A model generated the notes under the pieces. That model did no database searches. It had not been told where the DNA came from and saw nothing but the letters and a program-made list of their open reading frames with translations. DNA of 64,000 bases, taken from positions 20,676,143-20,740,142 of the forward strand of contig CM057169.1 of NCBI GenBank assembly GCA_029962745.1. The letters run 5' to 3'. The DNA is from Echinometra lucunter (Eukaryota > Echinodermata > Echinoidea > Camarodonta > Echinometridae). A program made the translations under genes and the position numbers. Below, in pieces: positions 49,220 to 60,500 of this stretch. The stretch's first letter is position 1, and each line of letters starts with the position of its first letter.

Positions 49220-52200
49220 AATGATTTTACTACTAAGAAGAAGAAAGATGATGAAATAATGATAAGAATGATAGTGATAATCATCCTCATTATATAAAAA
49301 ACTGAAGCGAGTTCAATAATACAGGCCTAAAGTGATTTTTTATTCAAATGATCGAGAAATCTTTGTTTTCTACATAAACATTATTTTAGGAATTGGATTG
49401 GCGGAAACGTTTAAAAATTGATGAAAATATATCTAGCTCTTTCTCCTCCCTTAAGGCCAGGGTTGGCGGATTTAAATCACGTTGAATCAAATCATGATTT
49501 AAATCGCGATTTAAATCACCTTGATTTTTTTTTAAAAATCATTGATTTAAATCACTTCCATTGAAACATGTACAAATCATTGACAAATTGTTTGTTCAAG
49601 GCAGTTTTAATTCTTCAAATCAACTGAAAAACTTTGAATTAACTTTATATCAATTGAAAAACTTTGAATTAACTTTATATCAACAAAAAATCAACAAATC
49701 CTTCCTATCTACTTAGAACAAATTCAAATCAAGTCAATAAAATCAGCTGATTTCTTAAAAATTAGAGATTTGTGTCGTCAACAGTTACTCCATTTTTTGT
49801 AAATGTCAAGTTTTTCTTCTGAAATTTTACATTCTTTGTCAGCTATTAATAGTGAAACAAGTTTCTTATTTATTTCTTATCATTTATCACACAATCCAAG
49901 ACTTTTCAGAGAGCAGTAGTGTAAAAAATATAATAATTATGTACAAGTCAATGACAAAAGGTTTGTTGGCAGTTTTCCAGTTTTGATCCTTCACAGTTAT
50001 ACTTCTATCATGTGAAATTTTTAAAAAAATCATCTAATCAACAGATTCCACATGCTTATTTCTTCTTGTTACATTTATCACACAATTAACATAATGTAGT
50101 ACAGTCACAATTTGACTGTTGAAAAAAGCTTTCTCATATACCTTTTAAGTCACTAGCTCATTTTATGTTCAGTGCTATGGAAGTTTTGTATTTGCATGTA
50201 GCAATGGAAAGAGGAACTATAAAAACAATTTGCAAAACTCAAAATAAACTTTTAAAACTACATTTAAATCTTAAGATGTAGGTACTTACATGTAAGTTAC
50301 AATCAATTACAGTTGTAAGTTGTGTCTGATTTAAAATACAATACTTCTTTTTGTAATACATATGTTGTAATATCAGCAGTTTTGCTGGTTTTATCCTTTA
50401 AGTCAAACTTACAGTTGTATAGGGTGACTTAGGGTCAAAAGTTGTTTTTTTTTTTCCTACTTCTTGTATCAAACAGATTTTTAGAGAACATGTGAATAAG
50501 AATCGTAGATTAATGTAAAAATCACAGTAACATAATGTAGTGTAGTCACCCTTTGACTAAGCTGTCTCTTATATTGGTCTCTAACACTGACAGTTTTGTA
50601 TCTCTATCTGTAGCAATAGATGAGCTTTAATACCAATTTGTAAAACTGTCACAAAGCTGTTGAGTGCACATTTAGATGCAATTTTCACTGAGGAGTGTCT
50701 GGAGATTTTCCTCTGGGATTTTTTTTTTTAAATACTGAGTCGATATTCACAGAGGGGAATATTCTCTACTCACTGGGAATTCCCTATGGAAGTTTCCTTC
50801 ATAGCCCTACATGTATGTATGATAGAATTAAGTTCATATACACGATTCCTCAAATTGATTTTTATTTGCCCATTTTGACTAGATTTAATTACAAATCATT
50901 ATGGTTAAGAAAATTATTAGGAGTGAAATGTATGATAACATTAAATTTATGTCATTGTAGGGTGAGGTCTTTTGGTAAATAAACTTTTTTTCGAATGAAC
51001 TTTAAAAAAATCAAAAAAATCCGATTTAAATAAAAAAAATCGGATTTAAATCAAAAAAATCGCCAACCCTGCTTAAGGCAAAACAAATACTGTTAGTCTG
51101 TTCAGAAGGGTAGCATGTTTAGAAAACTACATGTAGATGGAGGACATCCTGATTAATATTCAAAAATTAAAAAAGTAAATAAATGAATAGCTAGATAAAT
51201 AGGTGAATAAATAAATATATAAATAAATGAATAAATCCATGCATACATACATACATACATGTTATAAACAATAATTAAATACGAAAACCGGGGTATAATC
51301 AGATAACATCATTATATCCATATTTCAATCATGTTTTAAAGGTAAACTTGGAGAGGGAACATATGCCAAAGTGAGACGAGCATATAGCTACAACGACAGA
51401 TGCCGAGTTGCCATCAAGATCGTATCTCGTTCGCGCCTCAACGCCCGTTTCCAGCATAAATTTCTCCCTCGAGAGCTCAAGATTGTCAGAACCATCCGTC
51501 ATCCGCATATCATCGAACTCCTTGAGATGTTCGAAAGCAATGGGGTGATTTTCCTCATCATGGAGTTAGCCAGGCATGGGGATCTTTTGGAGTACGTCCA
51601 GAAGAAAAACGCCCTGCGCGATTCGGAAGCGCGAACTGTTTTCACCCAAATCCTGTCGGCCGTGGAGCATCTCCATTTTCATGGTGTGTTCCACAGGGAT
51701 CTGAAATGCGAGAACATCCTGTTGGACTGGGGCCCGACCGGCATCACGGCAAAAATAACTGATTTCGGGTTCGCGCGGGAATGGGGCGAGGCATTCAAGC
51801 CGTGTTCGACGTATTGTGGAAGCGCGGCCTATGCATCGCCGGAGATCCTGCAAGCAATTCCTTATGATCCACACTGGGCCGATATCTGGAGCTTGGGAGT
51901 TGTGCTTTATATCATGGTGAGAAATATATAAATCATACTAGGAGAGAGATCGGCAATGTATAACAAGGCGCTAACTTATGGTATTATTATCGTTATATCA
52001 AAGTTTTCCCAGCAAATAATGTTATGACGCCAGTTATTTTGTCATTCATAATACTGCAGTTTTAAAACTTTTAATGTTTCATAATTATATTTTTCTCTAT
52101 AAACTAGTGATCCAACTCTTAATCCGACCTTCTATCTATATAGACCATGAAGTTTCGTATAAGGGTATGTGATAGCCTGTTACTGAATTTTGTGATCATT

Positions 52201-52761
52201 CCGGAATTTCCGGTGAAAGGTCGAAAGAGGGGTAGAGGTAATGACATGAATATACCCGGCGGGCAAGTGAAATTAACATCGCGGGAGTAAGCAGTAATCA
52301 AGCTCCTAAATTTTCATAGGAGGGAAAATGACCCGAACTTAACAATTCAAAAATAGTGAAAGCAAAAATGTCTTGGTTAAAGAGGAAAGCATCATCCCCC
52401 TAACTGCACCTGCCATAAAAACTGTGCCTTCCAGGAAACAAAGAGCCTTCTAATTCAAACCCAAATGTTTCCGTCAAAGCAGTTACTTTCCCCGTCTCTC
52501 TTATTGCAGATTACCGGTCGGATGCCGTTTGACGATAGCAACATGAAAGAGGCGCTCGATGACATGCACAACAACCGACTCAACTTCTCCCGACGTCGTC
52601 TGATCTGCATCGAAGTCCAGCGCCTTCTCAAGGCCATCCTCACGTACGATCCACGTCAGAGACCGGGGGTGCGGGAAATCCGAAACAGCCCCTGGATGCG
52701 TGGTAGATGTACCATGGCGAAGCCCTCGCTGAAGATTTCGTCCAGTGTGGGAGGCGTTTAA
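48137..52761 (+). CDS. testis-specific serine/threonine kinase (TSSK) family protein, three exons
   Basis: Protein kinase of the TSSK branch, which phosphorylates proteins in differentiating sperm and mature sperm. Exons 48137-48845, 51342-51916 and 52510-52761 (GT-AG, in phase) give 511 residues. An in-frame TAG at 48116 supports the start. Residues 1-228 are Ser/Lys/Thr-rich and probably disordered; this extension is absent from typical TSSKs of about 270-370 residues. The catalytic domain starts at SRGYILEGKLGEGTYAKV: ATP lysine Lys262 (VAIKIV), helix-C Glu281, HRD Asp356 in HRDLKCENILLD, DFG Asp377. The activation segment STYCGSAAYASPE has Ser where most kinases have Ala in the APE motif. 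SLGVVLYIM and MPFDDSNMKEAL are TSSK-like. All catalytic residues are present, so it should be active. It is head-to-head with CATSPERD. Which TSSK number it matches cannot be decided by eye. Confidence 0.9.
48990..49225. repeat. ATA/AAT and GAT microsatellites, kinase intron 1
   Basis: Interrupted ATA/AAT repeats and a pure (GAT)n run at about 49180-49219. Confidence 0.85.
49458..51071. mobile_element. hAT-like non-autonomous element, 1614 bp, kinase intron 1
   Basis: Ends cagggttggcg and cgccaaccctg are exact inverted repeats of 11 bases. The flanks are cttaaggc at 49450-49457 and at 51072-51079, a perfect 8-bp target duplication. CAGGG-type ends with 8-bp duplications are the hAT signature. 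The subterminal zones carry clusters of the self-complementary gatttaaatc motif. No transposase frame was found. Confidence 0.8.
51165..51262. repeat. AAAT / ATAC tetranucleotide-rich tract
   Basis: aaataaatgaat-type repeats followed by catacatacatacat, about 80 bp upstream of the kinase exon 2 acceptor. Confidence 0.75.
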
Positions 52762-53214
52762 TGATTTCGGCTGTACTTTTTGAAATATCTTTGCCGGCCG
52801 ATGTAACGTCAACATTGCAAAGCATTATTACCAAGCACACTTTTGACATATTGTTGAAAGAAATGTGTGAGATGCTTCGTTAACGATTCATGCGGCAGCA
52901 AACGGATAATATCCATCCTCATTTGTCCTCGAATATCACTGCATGATAATTTTCACGGTTAAAAGGAACAGGGAAGTAAATCCAGATTTAAGCGTTTACT
53001 TTCCTGCTGAGCAAAATGAGAAGTAAATCAAGAATAACAATAAAAACTCTTTTCAGTCTTAAACATGATGAAACTGATCAATGCATTACAAAACAATGTT
53101 AACAGGACAGAAAAAGATGAACATCTCTTTACTCTCTTATCATCTCTTATCTCCTGTTCGTGTCTCCTGCAGAATATTACTTGATTCATTTTTAGTGGTT
53201 TCGAGTGAAAGACG

Positions 53215-53730
53215 AATAAAAGTCCGCATGTAAAAGAAAATTTGACACGAGTATTCATAACACTAAAAAGACTTCCAGTTTGCAGATGACTTTGGCATTA
53301 TCGTTTGATTTTGGATGTGATCATGCATTTCAATTCTTTTAAACGTTTTGATAAAACTAAACAGTGTTATGATAAACAAATCATTCATATATCTTTTCTC
53401 ATGCAATAGCAAAACTATTAATTTCTCTTCGCATTTCATTAAATATGAAATGACTTGTAAAAATCGTGGAATTTGGCAATAATTGTTTATCTTTTTTATA
53501 ACACTGAATCAAAATACATTTTCCAAAAATTAATTCAATGTTGATGATAATTTCATTATTATCTACTGTTTCTTGTCTTACTCATGATAATCATTCATGC
53601 CAGTGCAAAACAAATGCATACATGTACAAATCAAAATTCATGTGCAATAAACAATCTGAGAAATATAATATTATTTAATCCATTTTCTCTGAAATGTAAT
53701 TGTACAATTCACATGATAGCATTCAATAAA
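53215..53730 (+). terminator. candidate poly(A) signals for the kinase
   Basis: AATAAA at 53215-53220 (about 455 nt past the stop) and again at 53725-53730. Either could end the kinase transcript. No other gene was seen between 52762 and 53864. Confidence 0.4.
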
Positions 53731-53864
53731 GTTATAAGACAGTATACATCTGCATTCTGACTATGAATTGTTTGTGCGTATCATTTTCTGCACATTGCAA
53801 TTACCTTTCTTAAACAACAACAAAAAAAATACTACTAAAGGATACTTCTTGCAACATACTTATT

Positions 53865-54041
53865 GGCCAGAATTCACATAAGGGTTTTTTTCTAACCGTG
53901 GTTCACACACGGTTTAACCCTCTGTTGGACTAAATTCAGCACACAGTACTGTCTGCACTTCGGACAAGAGGACATGAGCACACTACGCTCATGGAAGTTT
54001 AAACCATGGTTTAAATTAAACCTCTTTGCTGAATTCGGGCC
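53865..54041. mobile_element. MITE with ggcc-gaattc ends
   Basis: 177 bp. The left end ggccagaattcacataaggg and the right end ctctttgctgaattcgggcc are imperfect inverted repeats. Interior cgtggttcacac / aaaccatggttt words are also self-complementary. The flanks att/att suggest a possible 3-bp duplication, as in PIF/Harbinger elements. A related fragment occurs near 38409-38456. Confidence 0.5.
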
Positions 54042-54169
54042 ATTGTGGCTACACAGCTGAACTAGAAAAAAACTAGATGAATCTTCGACCACGCGTGGTC
54101 GAACTTTATGCCTCCGCCATTACCAAATCAGAAATAAATGGCACTTCATGTTGATTTATTTTCATTTAT

Positions 54170-54884
54170 ACAATATCTTTGACCTTGACCTTTGACCTTG
54201 TGACCCCCAAATCTAATGAGAGCATTGCCCTTTCCATATGCATACATGAGCCAAGTTTGTTGAACCGTCAAATGATTACTGAGTTATCACAAGAATGAAC
54301 CATTTCTATGAACATAATGACCTCTATGACCTTTAACCTTTGACCTTGAGACCCCAAAATCTAATCAGATCATTGTCCCTCCCATATGCATACCTGTGCC
54401 AAGTTTGAGGTTGATCGGTCAAATGGTTCTTAAGTTATCGCGAGAACAAGCCATTTTTATGTGTTTTATTAATTCTATGACCTTGACCTTTGACCGTGTG
54501 ACCCCAAAATCTACTCAGATAATTGTCCCTCCCATATGCATACCTGTGCCAAGTTTGAGGTTGATCTGTCAAATAGTTCTTAAGTTATCGCAAGAACGAG
54601 CCATTTTTATGTGTTTTATTACCTCTATGACCTTTGACCTTTGACCTTGAGACCCCAAAATCTAATCAGATCATTGTCCCTCCCATATGCATACCTGTGC
54701 CAAGTTTGAGGTTGATCTGTCAAATGGTTCTTAAGTTATCGCGGAGAGGAACGGTCCATTTTTATGAGTTTTATTACCTCTATGACCTTGACCTTTGACC
54801 TTGAGACTCCAAAATCTAATCAGATCATTGTCCCTCCCATATGCATACACGAGCCAAGTTTTACGTTGATCTGTCAAACGGTTC
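54170..54884. repeat. tandem array, about 150-bp unit, with TGACCTTTGACCT blocks
   Basis: Five contiguous units, each with a gaccttgacctttgacctt-type block, gaccccaaaatctaatcaga, tccctcccatatgcatac, gccaagtttgaggttgatc and aagttatcgcgagaac. The array runs into the scaffold gap, so its true copy number is unknown. Related units lie in CATSPERD intron 15. Confidence 0.9.
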
Positions 54885-55384
54885 NNNNNNNNNNNNNNNN
54901 NNNNNNNNNNNNNNNNNNNNNNNNNNNNNNNNNNNNNNNNNNNNNNNNNNNNNNNNNNNNNNNNNNNNNNNNNNNNNNNNNNNNNNNNNNNNNNNNNNNN
55001 NNNNNNNNNNNNNNNNNNNNNNNNNNNNNNNNNNNNNNNNNNNNNNNNNNNNNNNNNNNNNNNNNNNNNNNNNNNNNNNNNNNNNNNNNNNNNNNNNNNN
55101 NNNNNNNNNNNNNNNNNNNNNNNNNNNNNNNNNNNNNNNNNNNNNNNNNNNNNNNNNNNNNNNNNNNNNNNNNNNNNNNNNNNNNNNNNNNNNNNNNNNN
55201 NNNNNNNNNNNNNNNNNNNNNNNNNNNNNNNNNNNNNNNNNNNNNNNNNNNNNNNNNNNNNNNNNNNNNNNNNNNNNNNNNNNNNNNNNNNNNNNNNNNN
55301 NNNNNNNNNNNNNNNNNNNNNNNNNNNNNNNNNNNNNNNNNNNNNNNNNNNNNNNNNNNNNNNNNNNNNNNNNNNNNNNNNNNN
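54885..55384. other. assembly gap, 500 N
   Basis: Exactly 500 ambiguous bases, a round number typical of a scaffold join of unknown size. It interrupts the tandem array, the likely cause. Confidence 0.98.
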
Positions 55385-57503
55385 CTATCTTTTGTAAAAT
55401 CTGCAGTTGGGCCTAAAAGCTTACATAGACCTGGTAGAAGAACAGTTTTCCTTACGTTTTCATATCATACAATTCAACTTCTATGAATCAAGTAAATGCT
55501 TTAGGGTGATTTTATTTGATATACAATATATACTAAGAAGTAGATACCCAACTTGTCTGTCATCACAAGGAGAAAAATTGGCAGGAATGAGTGATGTGGG
55601 AAACATAAGAGGAAAAACCTTTTTTTTTCTGCCAGGTGAACTAAGCCTTTAAGCCCAATTGCACGTTCACTGTGAGTTGCAATTAAGCATTTCAGATATT
55701 TTGAGACATCCGATTCACTAACATCTCCTCAGCAAGTGACTCCTATCTGTTTGATTTGACAAGCCCTTGATTCTTAGAGCAAGCAACGACATCCTTGTTC
55801 TAGATTTCATTTTATGATCATTCAGAGGACAGTTCCCGCTTTTGAAGATATTCGGCCAGTAATTGTGAAGCTTTCATCATAAGTCTATGTGGTCTATGTG
55901 GACGCGTTTATCTGTGAATGGAGAAAAGGAAAAAACAAGGAAGGAATTTAATAATAATAATAATAATAATAAATCATTTATTAAGTGCAGAAACTATGTG
56001 TATATATATATTCCACTGTGCTGCAAGAGCTCCTAAATGCCTTTCTTGCCTAATGCTATGTGATTTAAAAAAAAAAAAAAATGGACAAAAATGAAAGAGC
56101 ACTGAGTCCATGTTTAAAACAAATAACTTTTTGCTTTTGATTTGAAGGTTTCTAATGTCTGAAATTTCCTGGTATCTAGTGGTAATCTGTTCCACACTCT
56201 AGGGGCTATACAAAGAACGATCCGTCACCTAGGTTTACTTTCATTTTACATGGGGGAATCTGCAATAGCAGTGTGTTGTGTGTACTACGTAGATTATGAC
56301 CATGGGTTTGAGTTTTAAGATTTAATAATTCAGTAATATAGCTAGGAGCCTGACCATTTAGTGGTTTATCAAACAATTTTTACTCGAAATTTGACCAGAA
56401 GTATCCAGACAACATAAATAGATGACCATCAACAATATAAATCTAAATAGCAATGCAAAAACAGGCAAACAAGAGCTCCTTTGGAGAGCAAGCTTAAGGC
56501 ATGCGTACATGCTTAAAGTGCTACAACCCATCAATTTATAGCAATCTTAACCCATTGAATACTCAGACTGCAATAGCTCGGGCTAGGGTCTATGGAAAAT
56601 GTGTGTTAGACATCAAATCATACTCATAGGGTTAACCAGGCCCCTAAAGCTCCGCCATTTTGTCCAGATCCATTAGAAGGCCGACCTAAGCACCCATCAA
56701 TATTCATGATCAAGAACAAATACTTCATTTTGTAAGATGTTTCCAACGAGTAGCATTTGTTTGTATGTGTTATGCATCAGCTTACCGCATGCGCAGTTAA
56801 TACACAATAAATGCGTAACAAATGCGCATTAAATCAAAGTGTCACAATAAAACTGATACGCGCAAAAGTTATGAATACAAAAAAATTATGAATAATGCAA
56901 CCGTGTTATCGATATCATGGCGATAACGGGTGCTTATCGCCCCCTTCAAATGATTGGAAAGAGGCGGGGCCTAATGCCATTCGCGTAATGATATCTGCGC
57001 GTGCTGCTTTCCATCCAGTAAATTTATTATATATCTATGGTCTTAACCCGTTGAAAAATGTATTGGACTTTTCGATATTTGAAAATCGACCTCTTACAGA
57101 AAGGGATACATGTACTTCTATAACACATGAGAGTTCCTAGTACTGGTGTTTTCTAAGTACAGGTTTTTGAAAAGCTTTGTAATGGGGGTGGAATTCCAAT
57201 TCAATTCAACTCAATAAAGGTTTATTGGAAAACATGTTTTGCAGTGAAAAGAGATTTCAGAGATTAAAATTCAATATAAATACACACTGCAATTGCGAAT
57301 AACAAATGAACATATACTTTTGTACAGAAATCACAGAAATGCCAATTGGTACAGAGCTCCTAAAATAAAAAAAAAATTTCAATTTCCAAGCTTTTATTGT
57401 CTCTAATCTGATTTCTCTCAAGTGCTCATGAATGACTTTGCCCAATTTTCCTCTTTTATGCAAAAAAAAAAAATGATTGTTTGGGGAAAAAAAAAACACT
57501 TAC
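55385..57503. other. UGGT downstream flank, no gene assigned
   Basis: AT-rich with a short (AAT)n at about 55951-55972. At 57184-57230, ccaattcaattcaactcaat followed by aaaggtttattgg resembles a LINE tail; on the minus strand it supplies an AATAAA at 57221-57226. The terminal UGGT exon should lie here or in the gap but was not identified. Confidence 0.35.
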
Positions 57504-60500
57504 TTTCTGTTTTTTCTATACTTTCATCAGATTCATCTTCTATACTTTCTTCCAATTCTTCTGAACTTGAGTTTTCTATTCTTTCTAGGAGATTCTTGAT
57601 TTCGTTGTCATAATCCACCCATTCTGGTGCTATCCTTACTGCTGCTGTAAGCTTGGGTTCTTTGGTTAGAGGATTATTGCACTATAAGAAAGAAAGAAGG
57701 CATGAGATATTAAGTAAATCACATTGAAATCATTCAATACTAGACTGAACATTATACAGTTCTGGTAATGAAAATAAAATTGGAACGAAGCTTTACAAAC
57801 ATCGTCACATTATTCCCAATGTACTAAAATATACAGTACGTGTGCCAGATATACTGAGGCTCCATCAATACTTTCAAATGGTGAAAGTAATAACAGAAAT
57901 AAAATAGATGTAAGCATTTCAATTAACTACCTTAATAACAAAATACTTAGTATCAACTGAACCTAAAAATCAAAGAAACTTTTTCTATAATGCAAGAAAC
58001 AAATGACTGACAAATTACATCAATTTACAACACATCTTCTGCAAATATCTTCAGTAAAGCTTGACTTATGTGAAGCAAAGCATTTACATTGGAATATCTG
58101 ATACAATGCAATAATACCATGACACTGACTTTACAGCAATTAATAAGGCACCTTATCAAAAGTCAGAGCCAATTTGGAACACAGCCTATAGCGTCTTTCC
58201 CCCTCAGCATCTTTCCCCTCCGATCCTCCCATTCCTACGTAGACAAAACAATGGGGGATCTGGAAAGCCGATGTAAAAGAATGGTCGGGGAGAAGACGAT
58301 CAAAGACATGGGACGAGACTTTTGATAAGCGGCCTAACATCAATACCAACAGACTATCCTAAAAATAGAGTGCTTCTTAACTCACCAGGTCTATAGTCTT
58401 TGCTTTAGGTCTCTCAGATTCATGGCACCATGTATCACAGTAGAGCCATTCCTGAGGTAATGTCCTTATAGCGACTTGATGTATCATGTTGTTAGGTAGA
58501 TCCTGCAAGAAAATAGAAAAAAAAAAATTTGAGGCATATCAGCAGTAGTACATGTAGGTCAAATTACATCATTTGTAATGATATACTAATTGCATGGCTG
58601 CACAAGATATCAACAACAATAGGTGTCAAACACATGCTGACATTTGCCTTGCAGTTACAGGGGAAACTGATAGATCAGAACATAATTAAAATGATTTATG
58701 TCCATTTGAGGCACAGTGAAATTTGCTCACTTTTTTATAATGGGAATGATAACCATAACCAATCTTTTTCTGTTTCAGGGGCTTAATATCTAGCTTGTTA
58801 TATCCAAGATCTCACTATAGCTGACCTTAATACACTTTGAAACTACAAGATGAACCTTAAGGTTTCAACACCACAAGTAAACTGTAAATTTAACAACTAT
58901 CAGGTGGGCCTATCAAATGTTGACTCACCTGATCTAAATTAGATAAACTATTAGGATCTTGACTAAGTGCCTGATACTGCCCTCTGAGACGATCTCCAGC
59001 GGCTATCCTGCGGAACTTCACTAAATCTACCACATATAAGGCACTGCAAGAAAAAATACAGGAAAAAGAATGTTGATCATTCATTTTAGTTTAAATGTAC
59101 CAATTGCCTCCAAAAATAATTTGTGTAAAGTTAGAATGAGAGAAATACATGTAACACCTAAAACCTATGAGTTTGGGGTTAAAGGAGAATGAAACCCTTG
59201 GGAAATATCCATTTTAATGAAAAGAAAGGATAGAGAGAAGAAATTTTTTAAAAATCAAAATCGATTACGAAATGAGAAAGTTATGAAAGTTTGAAAAGTC
59301 TCAATTTACTTTCTATGGGGATCCTCAAATTGGCAATGTTGCTTCAAAATGGCAGGTTTGGAAGGACAACTCTCAATATGTTTAGTACACAAAATTTTGT
59401 ATTTTCTCCATTATCTTTAAAGAAGCTGCTTGTCTCCTTCTTAGGTCAATATATATCATAAGAAAATGTATTTGACACAACATATGTTGAGTTCACAAAC
59501 ATAAAACATTCTAAACTGAAGCTTGGTCCATTAAAAGAAAGTAAATAATACCAAAAAAAAAAACAACAACAAAAAAAGAATAATGCCTCCAGCACCCACC
59601 TTCAGTGGGTGGAGCCATAAAAACAGCCAAATGTACATGACAGCTTACCTAATGTGGTATTTTCTACCAGCTAAATGGTTGGCCCAGTAACCAGACTTCC
59701 AAAACCGAAAGCCATCCATCTCTTTTCTGCTATCACAGAATGGTACATAGCCATAAGGCGCCCCCTTCAGGTCAAAATCAGCCAGTTCTTGCATGTCTGC
59801 CCTCACAATCTGATCGGCGTCAACGAAAATGATTTTCTTGATGTTGAGCGGGAACAACACATCAAGGAAAAGGATCTTATATCTGTATGAATAACAGAGC
59901 AAGAAACGAAGAACATCATGAAAAATTCCATACCAGTATGTAATTTGATAAAAAGTTTGCTATCAACATGTTTGGAATAAAGAAATTTTTCCAGCAAATC
60001 TCAGGTAGGCAAAGAAGTATTTGACAATTACAAAGTCCTCTTAAATGTAAGAAGATGCATAGATAACAACATCATACATTATATCACAATGAGATTCTAC
60101 ATCAAAATAATAATTCATGAAGAATAGGATATGACAAAAAATGCTTGTATATTTGGGCTGCATGGTCTTTAGTTCTAAGCAACTTAATACTGGGTAATAA
60201 CATCACAATGAAATTGTTCAGGTTAAAAAGAAGGCCTAAAGTCAGTCTCACAGCAGAATCAAACAGCCTATTAGCTACTTACCCCCATATCATCCTTTGT
60301 TTTTCAGTCTGTTGATGCAGCCATCTAGGCCACTTGTACTGAACCAATTCATACTCAAAGTTATACTCCTTCGCCATCTCGGGTATTATCTCCTGTAGGG
60401 GGAAGGAAAGAAAGGATTTAAAGGTGAAAAGAAATTCTAGAATAGATGCTAGGTCTGGCAAGGGTCACGGCACATGTACACTATCTACATGTACATATTG

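Noticed and set aside
57420..57460. Possible last UGGT exon KENWAKSFMST
   Set aside because: It fits the phase but lies in poly-T dominated sequence and lacks an ER-retrieval ending. Left unassigned.
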